DNA of 64,000 nt, taken from NCBI RefSeq assembly GCF_003610995.1, contig NZ_CP032543.1, positions 1,550,001 through 1,614,000 of the forward strand. The letters run 5' to 3'. The translations under genes were made by a program, and so were the position numbers. Every line of letters starts with the position of its first letter. Positions within the stretch are counted from its first letter, which is position 1. The DNA is from Streptomyces griseus subsp. griseus (lineage in GTDB: Bacteria; Actinomycetota; Actinomycetes; Streptomycetales; Streptomycetaceae). The notes beneath the pieces were generated by a model. It ran no database searches. It was not told the origin of the DNA and saw only the letters and a program-made list of their open reading frames with translations. This document shows, piece by piece, positions 48,844-57,877 of the stretch.

Positions 48844-50169
48844 ATGTCGGAAACGCAGACCGGCGCAGCGCAGCGCGGGGAGCAGATTCTCGCCGTTTTC
48901 GACACCGCCTTCGGGGAGCTGCTGGCCGCCGATCCGGCCGCCTTCCGGGTCAAGTTCCGCAAGATGGCGGGCTCGGCCTTCGCCTTCTACCGGGGCACCG
49001 CCTGCCTGTTCTACACCGACCTGGAGCGGGAGCAGCGCGGCGGCCCGTATCTGGACGAGCGCACCGGCCGGGTCTGGATCCACGGTGATCTCCACGCGGA
49101 GAATTTCGGCACCTACATGGACGCCAACGGCCGCCTCGTCTTCAACGTCAACGATTTCGACGAGGCGTACGTAGGCCCCTTCACCTGGGACCTGAAGCGG
49201 TTCGCCGCCTCCGTGGCGCTCATCGGGTACGCCAAGGCGCTGTCCGACGAGCAGATCACCGACCTGGTCCGGATCTTCGCCGCCGCCTACCGGGAGCGCA
49301 TCCACGCGCTGGCGACAGGCGCGAAGAACGACGAGGTGCCGCCCTTCACGCTGGACACCGCCGAGGGCCCGCTGCTGGACGCGCTGCGCGCCGCCCGTTC
49401 GCTGACCCGGTTCTCGCTGCTGGACTCGATGACGGTGATCCGGGACTTCGAGCGGCGGTTCGCGGACGGCGGCGGCGCGATCGACCTGGACGCCGCCACG
49501 CGGTACAAGGTGCTGGCCGCGTTCGACGGCTATCTGGAGACGCTGCCGGAGTCGAGTCTCACCCGCCCCGACTCCTACCGGGTCAAGGACGTGGTGGGCC
49601 GCCGGGGCATCGGCATCGGATCGGCCGGGCTGCCCTCGTACAACATCCTCCTGGAGGGCAACAGCGACGCCCTGGAGAACGATGTGGTGATCTACCTCAA
49701 GCAGGCACAGACCCCGGCGGTCTCCCGGCACATCACGGACGCCGCCGTGCGGGACTACTTCCAGCACGAGGGGCACCGCACGGTGATCTCGCAGCGCGCG
49801 CTCCAGGCGCACGCGGACCCGTGGCTCGGCTGGACCGAGCTGGACGGCGCGGGCCAGCTGGTCGCCGAGGTCTCGCCGTACGCGGTCGACCTGGACTGGT
49901 CCGAGATCGACGAGATGGACGAGATCGCGGCGGTCGTCGCCGACCTGGGCCGGGCCACGGCCACCATGCACGCGGCGGCGGACGACGAGAGCGGCCACTC
50001 GCTGGTGCCGTTCTCCACGGAGCGGGCGATCGACGCGGCCATCGCGGCCGACGAGGAGGGGTTCGGCGAGCTGCTGGCCGACTTCGCCCACAGCTACGGG
50101 GCGCGGGCCCGCGCGGACCACCAGATCTTCGTGGACCTCTTCCGCAACGGGAAGATCCCGGGCCTGTAG
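48844..50169 (+). CDS. DUF2252 domain protein (kinase-like fold)
   Basis: A 441-residue protein from ATG 48844 with GGAGG upstream. The family motifs are FYRGTACLFYTDLE, VWIHGDLHAENFGTYMD and VFNVNDFDEAYVGPFTWDLK, which resemble the catalytic loop and DFD of aminoglycoside phosphotransferase/protein kinase-like folds. RGIGIGSAGLPSYNILLEG and YLKQAQTPAVSRH are the next conserved blocks. No substrate is known. It is divergent from dnaE; the 203-base gap has no other gene. An upstream in-frame ATG/GTG would extend the protein with non-conserved residues. Confidence 0.9.
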   Translation: MSETQTGAAQRGEQILAVFDTAFGELLAADPAAFRVKFRKMAGSAFAFYRGTACLFYTDLEREQRGGPYLDERTGRVWIHGDLHAENFGTYMDANGRLVFNVNDFDEAYVGPFTWDLKRFAASVALIGYAKALSDEQITDLVRIFAAAYRERIHALATGAKNDEVPPFTLDTAEGPLLDALRAARSLTRFSLLDSMTVIRDFERRFADGGGAIDLDAATRYKVLAAFDGYLETLPESSLTRPDSYRVKDVVGRRGIGIGSAGLPSYNILLEGNSDALENDVVIYLKQAQTPAVSRHITDAAVRDYFQHEGHRTVISQRALQAHADPWLGWTELDGAGQLVAEVSPYAVDLDWSEIDEMDEIAAVVADLGRATATMHAAADDESGHSLVPFSTERAIDAAIAADEEGFGELLADFAHSYGARARADHQIFVDLFRNGKIPGL

Positions 50170-50207
50170 GCGTCCGGGTCCGGCCGTGCTGTGACTCTCA
50201 GCATCTT

Positions 50208-50226
50208 TTAAGGTCCGCTTACCTCC
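50208..50226 (+). promoter_or_regulatory. Iron-box-like sequence
   Basis: TTAAGGTCCGCTTACCTCC has the half-site GCTTACCT of DtxR/DmdR boxes and a matching TAAGGT on the other side. The spacing is one base shorter than the consensus 19-bp box. It sits directly upstream of the ATG at 50231 in an AT-richer patch. Confidence 0.3.
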
Positions 50227-50230
50227 GCAC

Positions 50231-50980
50231 ATGACACACTTTCCGGCGATGGACATCTCAGGTACGCAGCTCAGGGTGGTGCGCGCGGCGCTTTTCGCCG
50301 CGCTCGTCGTCACCCTGTCCACCGCGTCCCATGTGCTGCTCTCCGGGGTCCCGCTGCCGCTGACGGCCGTCGCGCTCCTCGCGGCGGCCGTCTTCACCGT
50401 GGCGTACGCCCTGGCCGGCCGGGAGCGTGGCTTCGGCGCCATCGCGGGGCTGCTGGTGCCGCTGGAGCTGGCGGCCGACACGCTCTTCACCACCGGCCAG
50501 CACCTCTGTTACGGGGCGGCCGGCGGGCCCATCGCGGGTCCGCTGCGCTCGGTCGGCTTCGATGTGCTCTGCGGGGGCGGCGAGGTCGGCGCCAAGGGGG
50601 CGCACCTCGCGGGCGTCGGCACGGTGGGCACCCCGCTCGCCGGGGTGACCGGTGCGGGCGACCGCGCGGCGGCCCTGCTGGCGCAGCCGGGTCCGGCCGT
50701 GCCGTGGCTGCTGCTCGCCGCCCATGTGGCCCTCGGGCTGCTCGCCGCCGCCTGGCTGCGGCGCGGCGAGGCGGCGCTGGCGGGGCTGCTGCGCGCGGCG
50801 GCCCTGGTGGCGTTCCGGCCGCTGCTCACCGCGGTCGCCGTGGTGCGCGGGTCCGTCCGCTCCGCAGCCCGTCCTCCCCGTGCCGCCGGGCGCGTGCACC
50901 CGCTCTCCCCGGCCCGTCTCCTCGTGCACTCCGTGGGACGGAGGGGGCCGCCGCTCACCGCGTACGCCACCGCTGCCTGA
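50231..50980 (+). CDS. Integral membrane protein of unknown function
   Basis: A 249-residue protein from ATG 50231 (ATG 50249 is an alternative; neither has a good ribosome binding site). Hydrophobic segments are near 14-32, 42-62, 70-86 and 155-180. Between them is a Cys/Gly-rich loop (TGQHLCYGAAGGPIAG and VLCGGGEVGAKGAHLAGVG). The basic C-terminus (RSAARPPRAAGRVHPLSPARLLVHSVGRR) is probably cytoplasmic. I do not recognise a family. It is followed 64 bases later by a DsbA-like gene and preceded by an iron-box-like site. Confidence 0.75.
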   Translation: MTHFPAMDISGTQLRVVRAALFAALVVTLSTASHVLLSGVPLPLTAVALLAAAVFTVAYALAGRERGFGAIAGLLVPLELAADTLFTTGQHLCYGAAGGPIAGPLRSVGFDVLCGGGEVGAKGAHLAGVGTVGTPLAGVTGAGDRAAALLAQPGPAVPWLLLAAHVALGLLAAAWLRRGEAALAGLLRAAALVAFRPLLTAVAVVRGSVRSAARPPRAAGRVHPLSPARLLVHSVGRRGPPLTAYATAA

Positions 50981-51044
50981 GGGCAGGGCGGCCGGCGCCG
51001 AGCAGCACCCTTCCACTCCCCACGCATTCACGGAGAACACCACC

Positions 51045-51860
51045 ATGAGCAAGCGCAACACCCAGCAGAACAAGGCAGCGGCCCGTGAGCGGCTGCGCGC
51101 CGAGCGCGAGGCGCAGGCCAAGAAGGACAAGACCCGCAAGCAGCTCGTCGTCGGCGTCTCGGTCGTCGCGGCCCTCGCCGTCGTCGGCGGCATCAGCTAC
51201 GGCGTGATGCAGCTGAACAAGCCCTCCGCCTGGGACGCCGCCGCCGACGCGAAGAACGTCACAGCGCCGAAGAACACCTCGGGCAAGGACGGCACCACCG
51301 TGGTGATCGGCAAGTCCGACGCCAAGAAGACCCTGGAGCTGTACGAGGACTCCCGCTGCCCGGTCTGCGCCACGTTCGAGCAGGGCGTCGGCGAGACCGT
51401 CACGAAGGACGTCGACGCCGGCAAGTACAAGGTCAAGTACGTCGGTGCGACCTTCATCGACAACACCGACAACGGTGAGGGCTCCAAGAACGCCCTGAGC
51501 GCCCTCGGCGCCGCGCTGAACGTGAGCCCCGAGGCGTTCATGGAGTACAAGGCCGCGCTCTACTCCGCGAAGTTCCACCCGCAGGAGAGCGAGGACAAGT
51601 TCGCCAAGGACAGCTACCTCATCGAGGTCGCCGATTCGGTGGACGCCCTGAAGGGGAACAAGGCCTTTCAGAAGGACGTCGAGGACGGTACGTACGACGC
51701 CTGGGCGATGAAGATGTCCGCCGCGTTCGACAAGAGCGGCGTCAAGGGCACGCCGACGCTGAAGATGGACGGGAAGAAGGTCACGGCCGAGGGCAGCGAC
51801 AACGCCCCGATGACGGTGGCCGACTTCACGGCGGCGGTGGACAAGGCGCTGAAGGCGTAA
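51045..51860 (+). CDS. Membrane-anchored DsbA-like thioredoxin-fold protein (second copy)
   Basis: A 271-residue protein from ATG 51045 (GGAGA upstream). It has a Lys/Arg/Glu-rich N-terminus (KAAARERLRAEREAQAKKDK), one membrane anchor (about 30-50), a linker, and a DsbA/thioredoxin_4 domain with the active site DSRCPVCATFEQG and the cis-Pro loop VKGTPTLKMDGKK. Same architecture as the protein at 14901-15728 but clearly diverged. The domain is outside the membrane, so it should act on disulfides of exported proteins. Confidence 0.9.
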   Translation: MSKRNTQQNKAAARERLRAEREAQAKKDKTRKQLVVGVSVVAALAVVGGISYGVMQLNKPSAWDAAADAKNVTAPKNTSGKDGTTVVIGKSDAKKTLELYEDSRCPVCATFEQGVGETVTKDVDAGKYKVKYVGATFIDNTDNGEGSKNALSALGAALNVSPEAFMEYKAALYSAKFHPQESEDKFAKDSYLIEVADSVDALKGNKAFQKDVEDGTYDAWAMKMSAAFDKSGVKGTPTLKMDGKKVTAEGSDNAPMTVADFTAAVDKALKA

Positions 51861-51992
51861 GGCCTCAGAGGGTGGCGACCGGCGAGGCGCTGATGGCGTG
51901 ACCGCCTCCGGAGCGTCCGCTTCCGGGCGCTCGGCCGACCGGAGCCGGGCGCTCCACCGACCGGCGGCCCACCTCCCGGCGACCGTTCACCG

Positions 51993-52027
51993 ACGGGCGG
52001 GCGAACTTCCCCTGTTCGCCCGCCCGT
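51993..52027 (+). terminator. Stem-loop between DsbA-like gene and phoD
   Basis: ACGGGCGGGCGAAC (51993-52006) pairs perfectly with GTTCGCCCGCCCGT (52014-52027) around TTCCCCT. It may terminate the preceding gene, 130 bases downstream. A GTTCACC heptamer typical of PhoP boxes lies just before it (51985-51991) and GTTCGCC is inside it. Confidence 0.55.
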
Positions 52028-52057
52028 TCGCTGTACGCGCCAGTAGGGTGATCGGCC

Positions 52058-53749
52058 GTGACCAGTCGACACGCACCCTCGCCGAGCCGCCGCACGGTCG
52101 TCCGGGCCGCCGCCGCGACCGCCGCAGCCGTTCCGGTACTCTCCGTCACCGCGTCCGCTTCCGCCTCCCCCGCATCGGGGGCGGCTGCCCCGGCACCCGC
52201 CTTCCTGCACGGCGTCGCCTCCGGTGACCCGCTGCCCGACGGGGTTTTGCTGTGGACCCGCGTCACCCCCGAGCCCGGCGCGGAGCCCGGTTCGGGGCGC
52301 GGGGCCGATACGCCGGTGCGCTGGGAGGTCGCGGAGGACCGGGAGTTCACCGCGCTGACCGCGAGCGGGACGACGCTCGCCTCGGCCGCCTCCGACCACA
52401 CGGTGAAGGCCGACGTCCGCGGACTGCGGCCGGCCACCTCGTACTACTTCCGCTTCACGGCGAACGGCGGGGGCGGCGGGACCGGGGAGGACGCCGAGGT
52501 CCGCTCCCCCGTCGGCCGCACCCGCACCGCCCCCGCCACCGGGGCGAGCGTGGCGGGGGTCCGGTTCGGTGTGGTGTCCTGCGCCAACTGGGAGGCGGGC
52601 TGGTTCTCCGCGTACCGCCATCTCGCCGCCCGGGCCGACCTGGACGCGGTGCTGCACCTGGGCGACTACCTCTACGAGTACGCGAGCGGCGGCTACCCGG
52701 CCCAGGGCGCGGCCCTGCGCGAGCACCGGCCCGCCCACGAGATCCTGAACCTGGCCGACTACCGCCTCCGGCACGGCACCTACAAGACCGACACCGACCT
52801 CCAGGCGCTGCACGCCGCGCACCCGGTCATCGCGATCTGGGACGACCACGAGTTCGCCAACGACGCCTGGTCGGGCGGGGCGCAGAACCACACCCCGGGT
52901 ACGGAGGGGGTGTGGGAGGAGCGGGTGGCGGCCGCCAAGCAGGCGTACTTCGAGTGGATGCCGGTCCGCGCCTCCACCGAGGGGACCGTCTACCGGCGGC
53001 TGCGGTTCGGACGGCTGGCCGATCTGCACCTGCTGGACCTGCGGAGCTTCCGTTCCGAGCAGGCGTCCATCGGCAACGGCGCGGTGGACGCTCCGGAGCG
53101 TACGATCACCGGCCGGGCCCAGCTGGACTGGCTGAAGGCGGGGCTGGCCGGGTCGGACGCGGTGTGGAAGCTGGTGGGCACGTCGGTGATGATCTCGCCG
53201 GTCGCCTTCGGGGCTCTCCCCGCCCATCTGCTGGGGCCGCTCACCGGGCTGCTGGGGCTGCCGAAGGAGGGGCTGGCGGTCAACGTCGACCAGTGGGACG
53301 GGTACACCGACGACCGCCGGGAGCTGATCGCGCATCTGCGGGAGCGCGGGATCACCGACACGGTCTTCCTGACCGGTGACATCCACATGGCCTGGGCCAG
53401 CGAGGTGCCGGTGCGGGCGGCGACGTATCCGCTGTCACCCTCGGCGGCGACGGAGTTCGTCGTCACGTCGGTGACCTCGGACAACCTGGACGACATCCTG
53501 CGGGTCGCGCCGCAGACCGTGTCACTGGCCGCGGCGGCGGCCGTCCGCACCGCCAACCGCCATGTGAAGTGGGTGGACATGGACTCGCACGGCTACGGCG
53601 TCCTGGACGTCACCGCCGAGCAGGCGCAGATGGACTACTACGTGCTCTCCGACAAGACCGCCGAGGACGCCTCCTCCGCCTGGTCCCGCTCCTACCGGAC
53701 GCGCCGGGGCACGCAGCGGGTGGAGCGGGTGGACCGCCCGGTGCGCTGA
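52058..53749 (+). CDS. phoD: Alkaline phosphatase D, Tat-secreted
   Basis: A 563-residue PhoD-type phosphodiesterase/phosphatase from GTG 52058. The N-terminus is a Tat signal ([20 protein letters not shown]) ending near ASASPASG. A fibronectin-like N-terminal domain ([20 protein letters not shown]) is followed by the metallophosphatase domain: [40 protein letters not shown] and [15 protein letters not shown], which carry the Fe/Ca ligands. In Streptomyces phoD is induced by phosphate limitation through PhoP; the upstream GTTCACC is consistent with that but the box is imperfect. Confidence 0.95.
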   Translation: MTSRHAPSPSRRTVVRAAAATAAAVPVLSVTASASASPASGAAAPAPAFLHGVASGDPLPDGVLLWTRVTPEPGAEPGSGRGADTPVRWEVAEDREFTALTASGTTLASAASDHTVKADVRGLRPATSYYFRFTANGGGGGTGEDAEVRSPVGRTRTAPATGASVAGVRFGVVSCANWEAGWFSAYRHLAARADLDAVLHLGDYLYEYASGGYPAQGAALREHRPAHEILNLADYRLRHGTYKTDTDLQALHAAHPVIAIWDDHEFANDAWSGGAQNHTPGTEGVWEERVAAAKQAYFEWMPVRASTEGTVYRRLRFGRLADLHLLDLRSFRSEQASIGNGAVDAPERTITGRAQLDWLKAGLAGSDAVWKLVGTSVMISPVAFGALPAHLLGPLTGLLGLPKEGLAVNVDQWDGYTDDRRELIAHLRERGITDTVFLTGDIHMAWASEVPVRAATYPLSPSAATEFVVTSVTSDNLDDILRVAPQTVSLAAAAAVRTANRHVKWVDMDSHGYGVLDVTAEQAQMDYYVLSDKTAEDASSAWSRSYRTRRGTQRVERVDRPVR

Positions 53750-53756
53750 GCCGCCC

Positions 53757-54326
53757 CTACAGCGTGGCCAGGAAGCCGAGCGCGACCTTCCAGGTCTGCT
53801 CGGCGGCCGCCTGGTCGTAGTCGTGGAGATCGGGGTCGGTGAACAGGTGGCCGGCCCCGGGGTAGCGGTAGATCTCCACGTCCGCGCCGGTGCGCTGCAT
53901 CTGGAGGTACCAGCTGTTGAGCCAGTCGTGGGACTCGAAGGGGTCCGGGTCCGCGACGTGCAGCTGGACGGGGAGCTCGTCCACCGTCGCGTTCTCGGCG
54001 ATGTCCGAGGTGCCGTGGAGGAGCAGCAGCCCGCGGGCCTTCGCGTCGCCGAGGGCCAGGGTCTGCGCGGTCGCCGCGCCCAGGGAGAAGCCCGCGTAGA
54101 CGAGCCCCTGGTCGGAGTAGGGCGCGGCGGCCAGCACGGCGCGCTTCAGCAGCTCCTCCTTGCCGACCTCCTCCTTGAAGGCCATGCCCTCCTCCACCGT
54201 GTCAAAGGTGTGCCCCTCGAACAGATCGGGCACGCGCACCTCGTGGCCGGCGTCCCTCAGACGTGCGGCCGCGGCGTGCACTGCGGGCGTGAGCCCGTAG
54301 GTCGAGTGGAAAAGCATGATGTTCAT
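53757..54326 (-). CDS. Dienelactone hydrolase family protein
   Basis: A 189-residue alpha/beta-hydrolase from ATG 54326 (ATG 54335 would add three residues). IMLFHSTYGLTPAVHAAA is the N-terminal strand and oxyanion region, the nucleophile Ser is in VYAGFSLGAATAQTLA, the acid is in LHVADPDPF and the His in YPGAGHLFTD. The usual dienelactone hydrolase nucleophile is Cys; here it is Ser, so it is an esterase-like member. Its end is seven bases from the phoD stop (convergent) and its start is 46 bases from the divergent MscS gene. Confidence 0.9.
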   Translation of the reverse strand: MNIMLFHSTYGLTPAVHAAAARLRDAGHEVRVPDLFEGHTFDTVEEGMAFKEEVGKEELLKRAVLAAAPYSDQGLVYAGFSLGAATAQTLALGDAKARGLLLLHGTSDIAENATVDELPVQLHVADPDPFESHDWLNSWYLQMQRTGADVEIYRYPGAGHLFTDPDLHDYDQAAAEQTWKVALGFLATL

Positions 54327-54372
54327 GAGGCCCATGGTGCCAGTTGTGCCTCAATGCTTGGAGGACCGGACG

Positions 54373-55524
54373 ATGGAGAACGTGCTGCGCCCGCTGATCG
54401 TCTTCGGCGGATCCGTGGTGATCACCCTGCTGATCGGCTGGCTGGTCGACCGGCTGCTGCGCAGGGCCGACAGCCGCCACCACGAGACCCCGCTGTGGGG
54501 TCTGCTGCGGCGCTGCCGGCCACCCCTGCAAGTGGTGATCATCACCGCGCTGCTGCGCGGCAGCTACCGCCAGTCGGGCATCGCCTGGGTGTGGCAGCAC
54601 CGGGTCGGGATCGGCCAGGTCCTCTCGCTCGTGCTGATCGGCGCCACGGCCTGGCTGGTGGTCCGGGTCGCCGCGACGGTCGTCGAGTCCAGTTACGCGC
54701 GGTACGCCACGGCCACCCGCGACCCCGCCCGGGTCCGCCGGGTCCGTACGCAGGTGACGCTGATCCAGCGGGTGGTGATCGCGGTGGTGACGGTCGTCGC
54801 CCTCGCCGCGATGATGCTGACGCTCCCGGCGATGCGCGCGGTCGGCACCTCGATGCTGGCCTCGGCCGGGGTGGTCGGCATCGTCGCCGGTGTGGCCGCC
54901 CAGTCGACGCTCGGCAATCTGTTCGCGGGGCTCCAGATCGCGTTCGGGGACATGGTCCGGATCGGTGACACGGTGGTGGTGGACGGCGAGTGGGGCACGG
55001 TCGAGGAGATCACGCTGACGTTCCTGGCGGTACGGACGTGGGACGAGCGGCGGATCACGATGCCGGTCTCGTACTTCACCGGCAAGCCGTTCGAGAACTG
55101 GTCGCGCGGCGGGGTCCAGATGACCGGCACGGTCTTCTTCCACCTGGACCACGCGGCTCCGGTCTCCGCCATGCGCAAGAAGCTGCGGGACATCCTCGGT
55201 GACATCGCCGCCTGGGACGGCCGGGACTGGTCGCTCGCCGTCACCGACACGACGCCGTCCACGATCCAGGTGCGGGCGGTGGTCACGGCGAAGGACGCGA
55301 ACGACATCTGGACGGTGCGGTGCGCGGTGCGCGAGCAGCTGATCGGCTGGCTCCGCGACCACCATCCGTACGCGCTGCCGCGCATCGCCAGCTCCCCCGC
55401 CGCGCTGCCGCCGGGCGAGCAGTGGGCCGAGCTGACGGGGGCCCGGCCCCGGCCCGGCCGCAACGGCTCCGGCCCCTCCCGCGACCTGGACGACTCCAAG
55501 GCACCCCGGACGGGGCGCGGCTGA
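54373..55524 (+). CDS. MscS-family mechanosensitive ion channel
   Basis: A 383-residue small-conductance channel from ATG 54373 with GGAGG ten bases upstream. Four membrane segments are visible; the pore helix is GTSMLASAGVVGIVAGVAAQ with TLGNLFAGLQIAFGD. The beta domain is MVRIGDTVVVDGEWGTVEEI and FLAVRTWDERRITMPVSYFT. The cytoplasmic alpha/beta domain follows to about residue 335, and the final 45 residues are a polar, probably disordered tail. It releases solutes under hypo-osmotic stress. Convergent with the Na+/H+ antiporter. Confidence 0.93.
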   Translation: MENVLRPLIVFGGSVVITLLIGWLVDRLLRRADSRHHETPLWGLLRRCRPPLQVVIITALLRGSYRQSGIAWVWQHRVGIGQVLSLVLIGATAWLVVRVAATVVESSYARYATATRDPARVRRVRTQVTLIQRVVIAVVTVVALAAMMLTLPAMRAVGTSMLASAGVVGIVAGVAAQSTLGNLFAGLQIAFGDMVRIGDTVVVDGEWGTVEEITLTFLAVRTWDERRITMPVSYFTGKPFENWSRGGVQMTGTVFFHLDHAAPVSAMRKKLRDILGDIAAWDGRDWSLAVTDTTPSTIQVRAVVTAKDANDIWTVRCAVREQLIGWLRDHHPYALPRIASSPAALPPGEQWAELTGARPRPGRNGSGPSRDLDDSKAPRTGRG

Positions 55525-55594
55525 GGGGCCGGGGCCCGGGGGTCCGAGGCGGATGATCCCGGTACGCCCCCGGGGGCCGCGCGGCCGGCTCCGT

Positions 55595-55608
55595 ACACCC
55601 CGGGGTGT
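55595..55608. terminator. Palindrome between MscS and antiporter genes
   Basis: ACACCCCGGGGTGT is a perfect 14-bp palindrome adjoining the antiporter stop codon. Together with CCCGGGGG/CCCCCGGG (55535-55542 with 55567-55574) it gives the 84-base convergent gap some terminator potential. Evidence is weak. Confidence 0.35.
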
Positions 55609-57195
55609 TCAGCGCAGGGAGCGCACGTCCAGGTAGCGCAGCACCCGGTCCACGACCTCCGGGTCGGAGCCGGCCTCGTTCCGGGCGGAGAGCACCTCGT
55701 GGCGGGCGGCCGACATCATCTCGCGCTGGACCCGGCTGACCGCCTTGAACCGCTCGGCCCGCTGTGCGTACGCCTCGCGCCGCTCCTCGTCGACGATCTC
55801 CGGGTTGATCCGGGCCCCGATGTCGTACGCGCCCCGCTGGAGCCGCTCCATGACCTCGTCGGGAAACTCCTCGACCTCCTGGATCTCCTTGAGCCGGTGC
55901 TTGGCGGCCTTGGCGGCGCGCAGGGCGAGCTCCCGCTCCAGGGCCTCCTCGGCATCCGCGTCGGCGCGTACGCCGAGCTTGCGGACCAGCCAGGGCAGGG
56001 TGAGCCCCTGGAAGACGAGGGTGACCATGATCACGGAGAAGGCGATGAAGATGATCTCGTCGCGGCCGGGGAAGGGCTGTCCGTCGTCGGTCTCCAGCGG
56101 GATGGCGAGCGCCAGTGCGACGGAGGCCACGCCGCGCATCCCGGCCCACCACATGACGACGGTCTCCCGCCAGCTGGTGGGGATCTCCTCGCTCACGTCC
56201 CGCCGGGTGTGCAGCCGTTTGGCGAGCCAGGTGGCGGGGAGCAGCCAGGCCAGCCGTACGCCGACGACGACCCCGACGATCGCCAGCCCCCAGCCGAGCA
56301 TCTGGAACTCGCGGCCGTCGGAGGTGCCGAACACGCTGTGCAGTTCCAGGCCGATCAGCCCGAAGGCCACGCCGGTGACCAGGGTGTCGACGATCTCCCA
56401 GAAGGTACGTCCGGTGAGCCGGCCGAGCACGTCGTCGGCGTCGGCGGTGTGCTCGGCGAGGTAGAGCGCGATGGTCAGGACGGCGAGCACGCCGGAGCCC
56501 ATCAGCTCCTCGGCGAGGACGTAGGCGACGAAGGGCACCAGGAGGCTCAGGCCGACCTGGAGGGTGGCGTCGCCGAGGAGCCCCATCAGCTTGATGGTGA
56601 GCCAGCCGAGCGCGAGGCCGACGGCGATCGCGACCACGGCGGAGAGGATCAGCAGCCCGAAGGCCTCGGGCACCGAGAAGCTGCCGCTCACCGCCGCGGC
56701 GATGGCCACGTGGTACAGCACGATCGCGGTGACGTCGTTGAAGAGCCCCTCGCCCTCCAGGATCGACACCAGCCTGCGCGGCAGCCCGACCGAGCCGGCC
56801 ACGGCGGTCGCGGCGACCGGGTCGGGCGGGGCGACGAGCGCGCCCAGCGCGACGGCGGCGGCGATCGGCAGCCCCGGCACGATGGAGTTGGCGACCGCGG
56901 CGACGGCGGCCGTGGTGACGAAGACCAGGGCGACGGCCAGCAGGAAGATCGGGCGTTTGTTGGCGGCGAACTGGCGCCAGGAGGTGCGCTGCACGGAGGC
57001 GTAGAGCAGCGGCGGCAGCAGGGCCGGGAGGATGATCTCGGGCGGGATGCTGACGTTCGGCACGAAGGGCGCGAACGCCATCGCGACCCCGGCCAGCGTC
57101 ATCAGGACCGGTGCCGGCAGCCCCAGGCGGGAGCCGAGCGGCACCGTGACCACGGCTCCGAGCAGCAAGAGGAGCAGCAGGGCCATTTGATCCAC
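55609..57195 (-). CDS. Na+/H+ antiporter, CPA1 family
   Basis: A 528-residue antiporter from GTG 57195 with GGAAGG upstream. About 12 membrane segments occupy 1-405. The ion-binding motifs are ALGALVAPPDPVAATAV and ILEGEGLFNDVTAIVLY (Asn-Asp of the CPA1 type), and WAGMRGVASVALALAIPL is the conserved late segment. The cytoplasmic C-terminus (about 410-528) is highly charged and helical (EEALERELALRAAKAAKHRL), as in NhaP/NHE-like proteins that respond to pH. It probably exports Na+ or K+ in exchange for protons. Confidence 0.93.
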   Translation of the reverse strand: MDQMALLLLLLLGAVVTVPLGSRLGLPAPVLMTLAGVAMAFAPFVPNVSIPPEIILPALLPPLLYASVQRTSWRQFAANKRPIFLLAVALVFVTTAAVAAVANSIVPGLPIAAAVALGALVAPPDPVAATAVAGSVGLPRRLVSILEGEGLFNDVTAIVLYHVAIAAAVSGSFSVPEAFGLLILSAVVAIAVGLALGWLTIKLMGLLGDATLQVGLSLLVPFVAYVLAEELMGSGVLAVLTIALYLAEHTADADDVLGRLTGRTFWEIVDTLVTGVAFGLIGLELHSVFGTSDGREFQMLGWGLAIVGVVVGVRLAWLLPATWLAKRLHTRRDVSEEIPTSWRETVVMWWAGMRGVASVALALAIPLETDDGQPFPGRDEIIFIAFSVIMVTLVFQGLTLPWLVRKLGVRADADAEEALERELALRAAKAAKHRLKEIQEVEEFPDEVMERLQRGAYDIGARINPEIVDEERREAYAQRAERFKAVSRVQREMMSAARHEVLSARNEAGSDPEVVDRVLRYLDVRSLR

Positions 57196-57385
57196 GGGAG
57201 ATGCCTTCCGGAGCGTACGGTTCCGGCCCCCTCACGCCGGACCGACGTACAGGTCACTGCTGGGTGTGCCTGCGGGTCCGGCCGGGTGAGCGGCCGTAAG
57301 GAGCCCGGCCGGGTCGCCGGCCGGGCAGGGCCTCCACCCTGCCACGCACGGTTGGCGAGAAGGGCGAGACCCCCCGCGGACGGAG

Positions 57386-57877
57386 TCAGTCCTGAGCCGG
57401 GGACAGTGCGCGCCGCATCGCCCGGTGCGCGATGCCCGCGTCCGGGAACTCGGGACCGTACGCGACGTATCCGAGCCGTTCGTAGAAGCCGAGGGCGTGG
57501 GTCTGGGCGTGCAGGTCGACCGCGGCCAGGCCGAGCAGCGCCGCCTCGTCCTCGATGGCCCGCACCAGGGCCGCGCCGACACCGAGGCCGCGCGCCTGCC
57601 GGGTCACCGCGAGCCGGCCGAGCGAGCCGAGGGTGAGGTCGCCGCCGGTCTTCCCGGCCGCGATCTCGCCGTGCAGCAGCCGCCCCGTACCGAGGGCGGA
57701 GCCGTCGGCCGCGACGGCCAGGACGTGCACGGCGGTCGGGTCGTAGGCGTCGTACTCGATCTCCTCGGGCACGTTCTGCTCGCCGACGAAGACCTCCTTG
57801 CGCACCTGGAAGCAGGCCGCCAGGTCGCTCTCCTCGACGGCCCTGCGGGTGGTGTACGGGGGTGGTACGGCGGTCAC
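57386..57877 (-). CDS. GNAT family N-acetyltransferase
   Basis: A 163-residue acetyltransferase from GTG 57877, overlapping the rluD stop (GTGA). [21 protein letters not shown] is typical of the ElaA-like subfamily, [20 protein letters not shown] is the acetyl-CoA binding motif A, and [20 protein letters not shown] is motif B. The acceptor is unknown. Coupling to rluD hints at a shared transcript, not necessarily shared function. Confidence 0.9.
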   Translation of the reverse strand: MTAVPPPYTTRRAVEESDLAACFQVRKEVFVGEQNVPEEIEYDAYDPTAVHVLAVAADGSALGTGRLLHGEIAAGKTGGDLTLGSLGRLAVTRQARGLGVGAALVRAIEDEAALLGLAAVDLHAQTHALGFYERLGYVAYGPEFPDAGIAHRAMRRALSPAQD

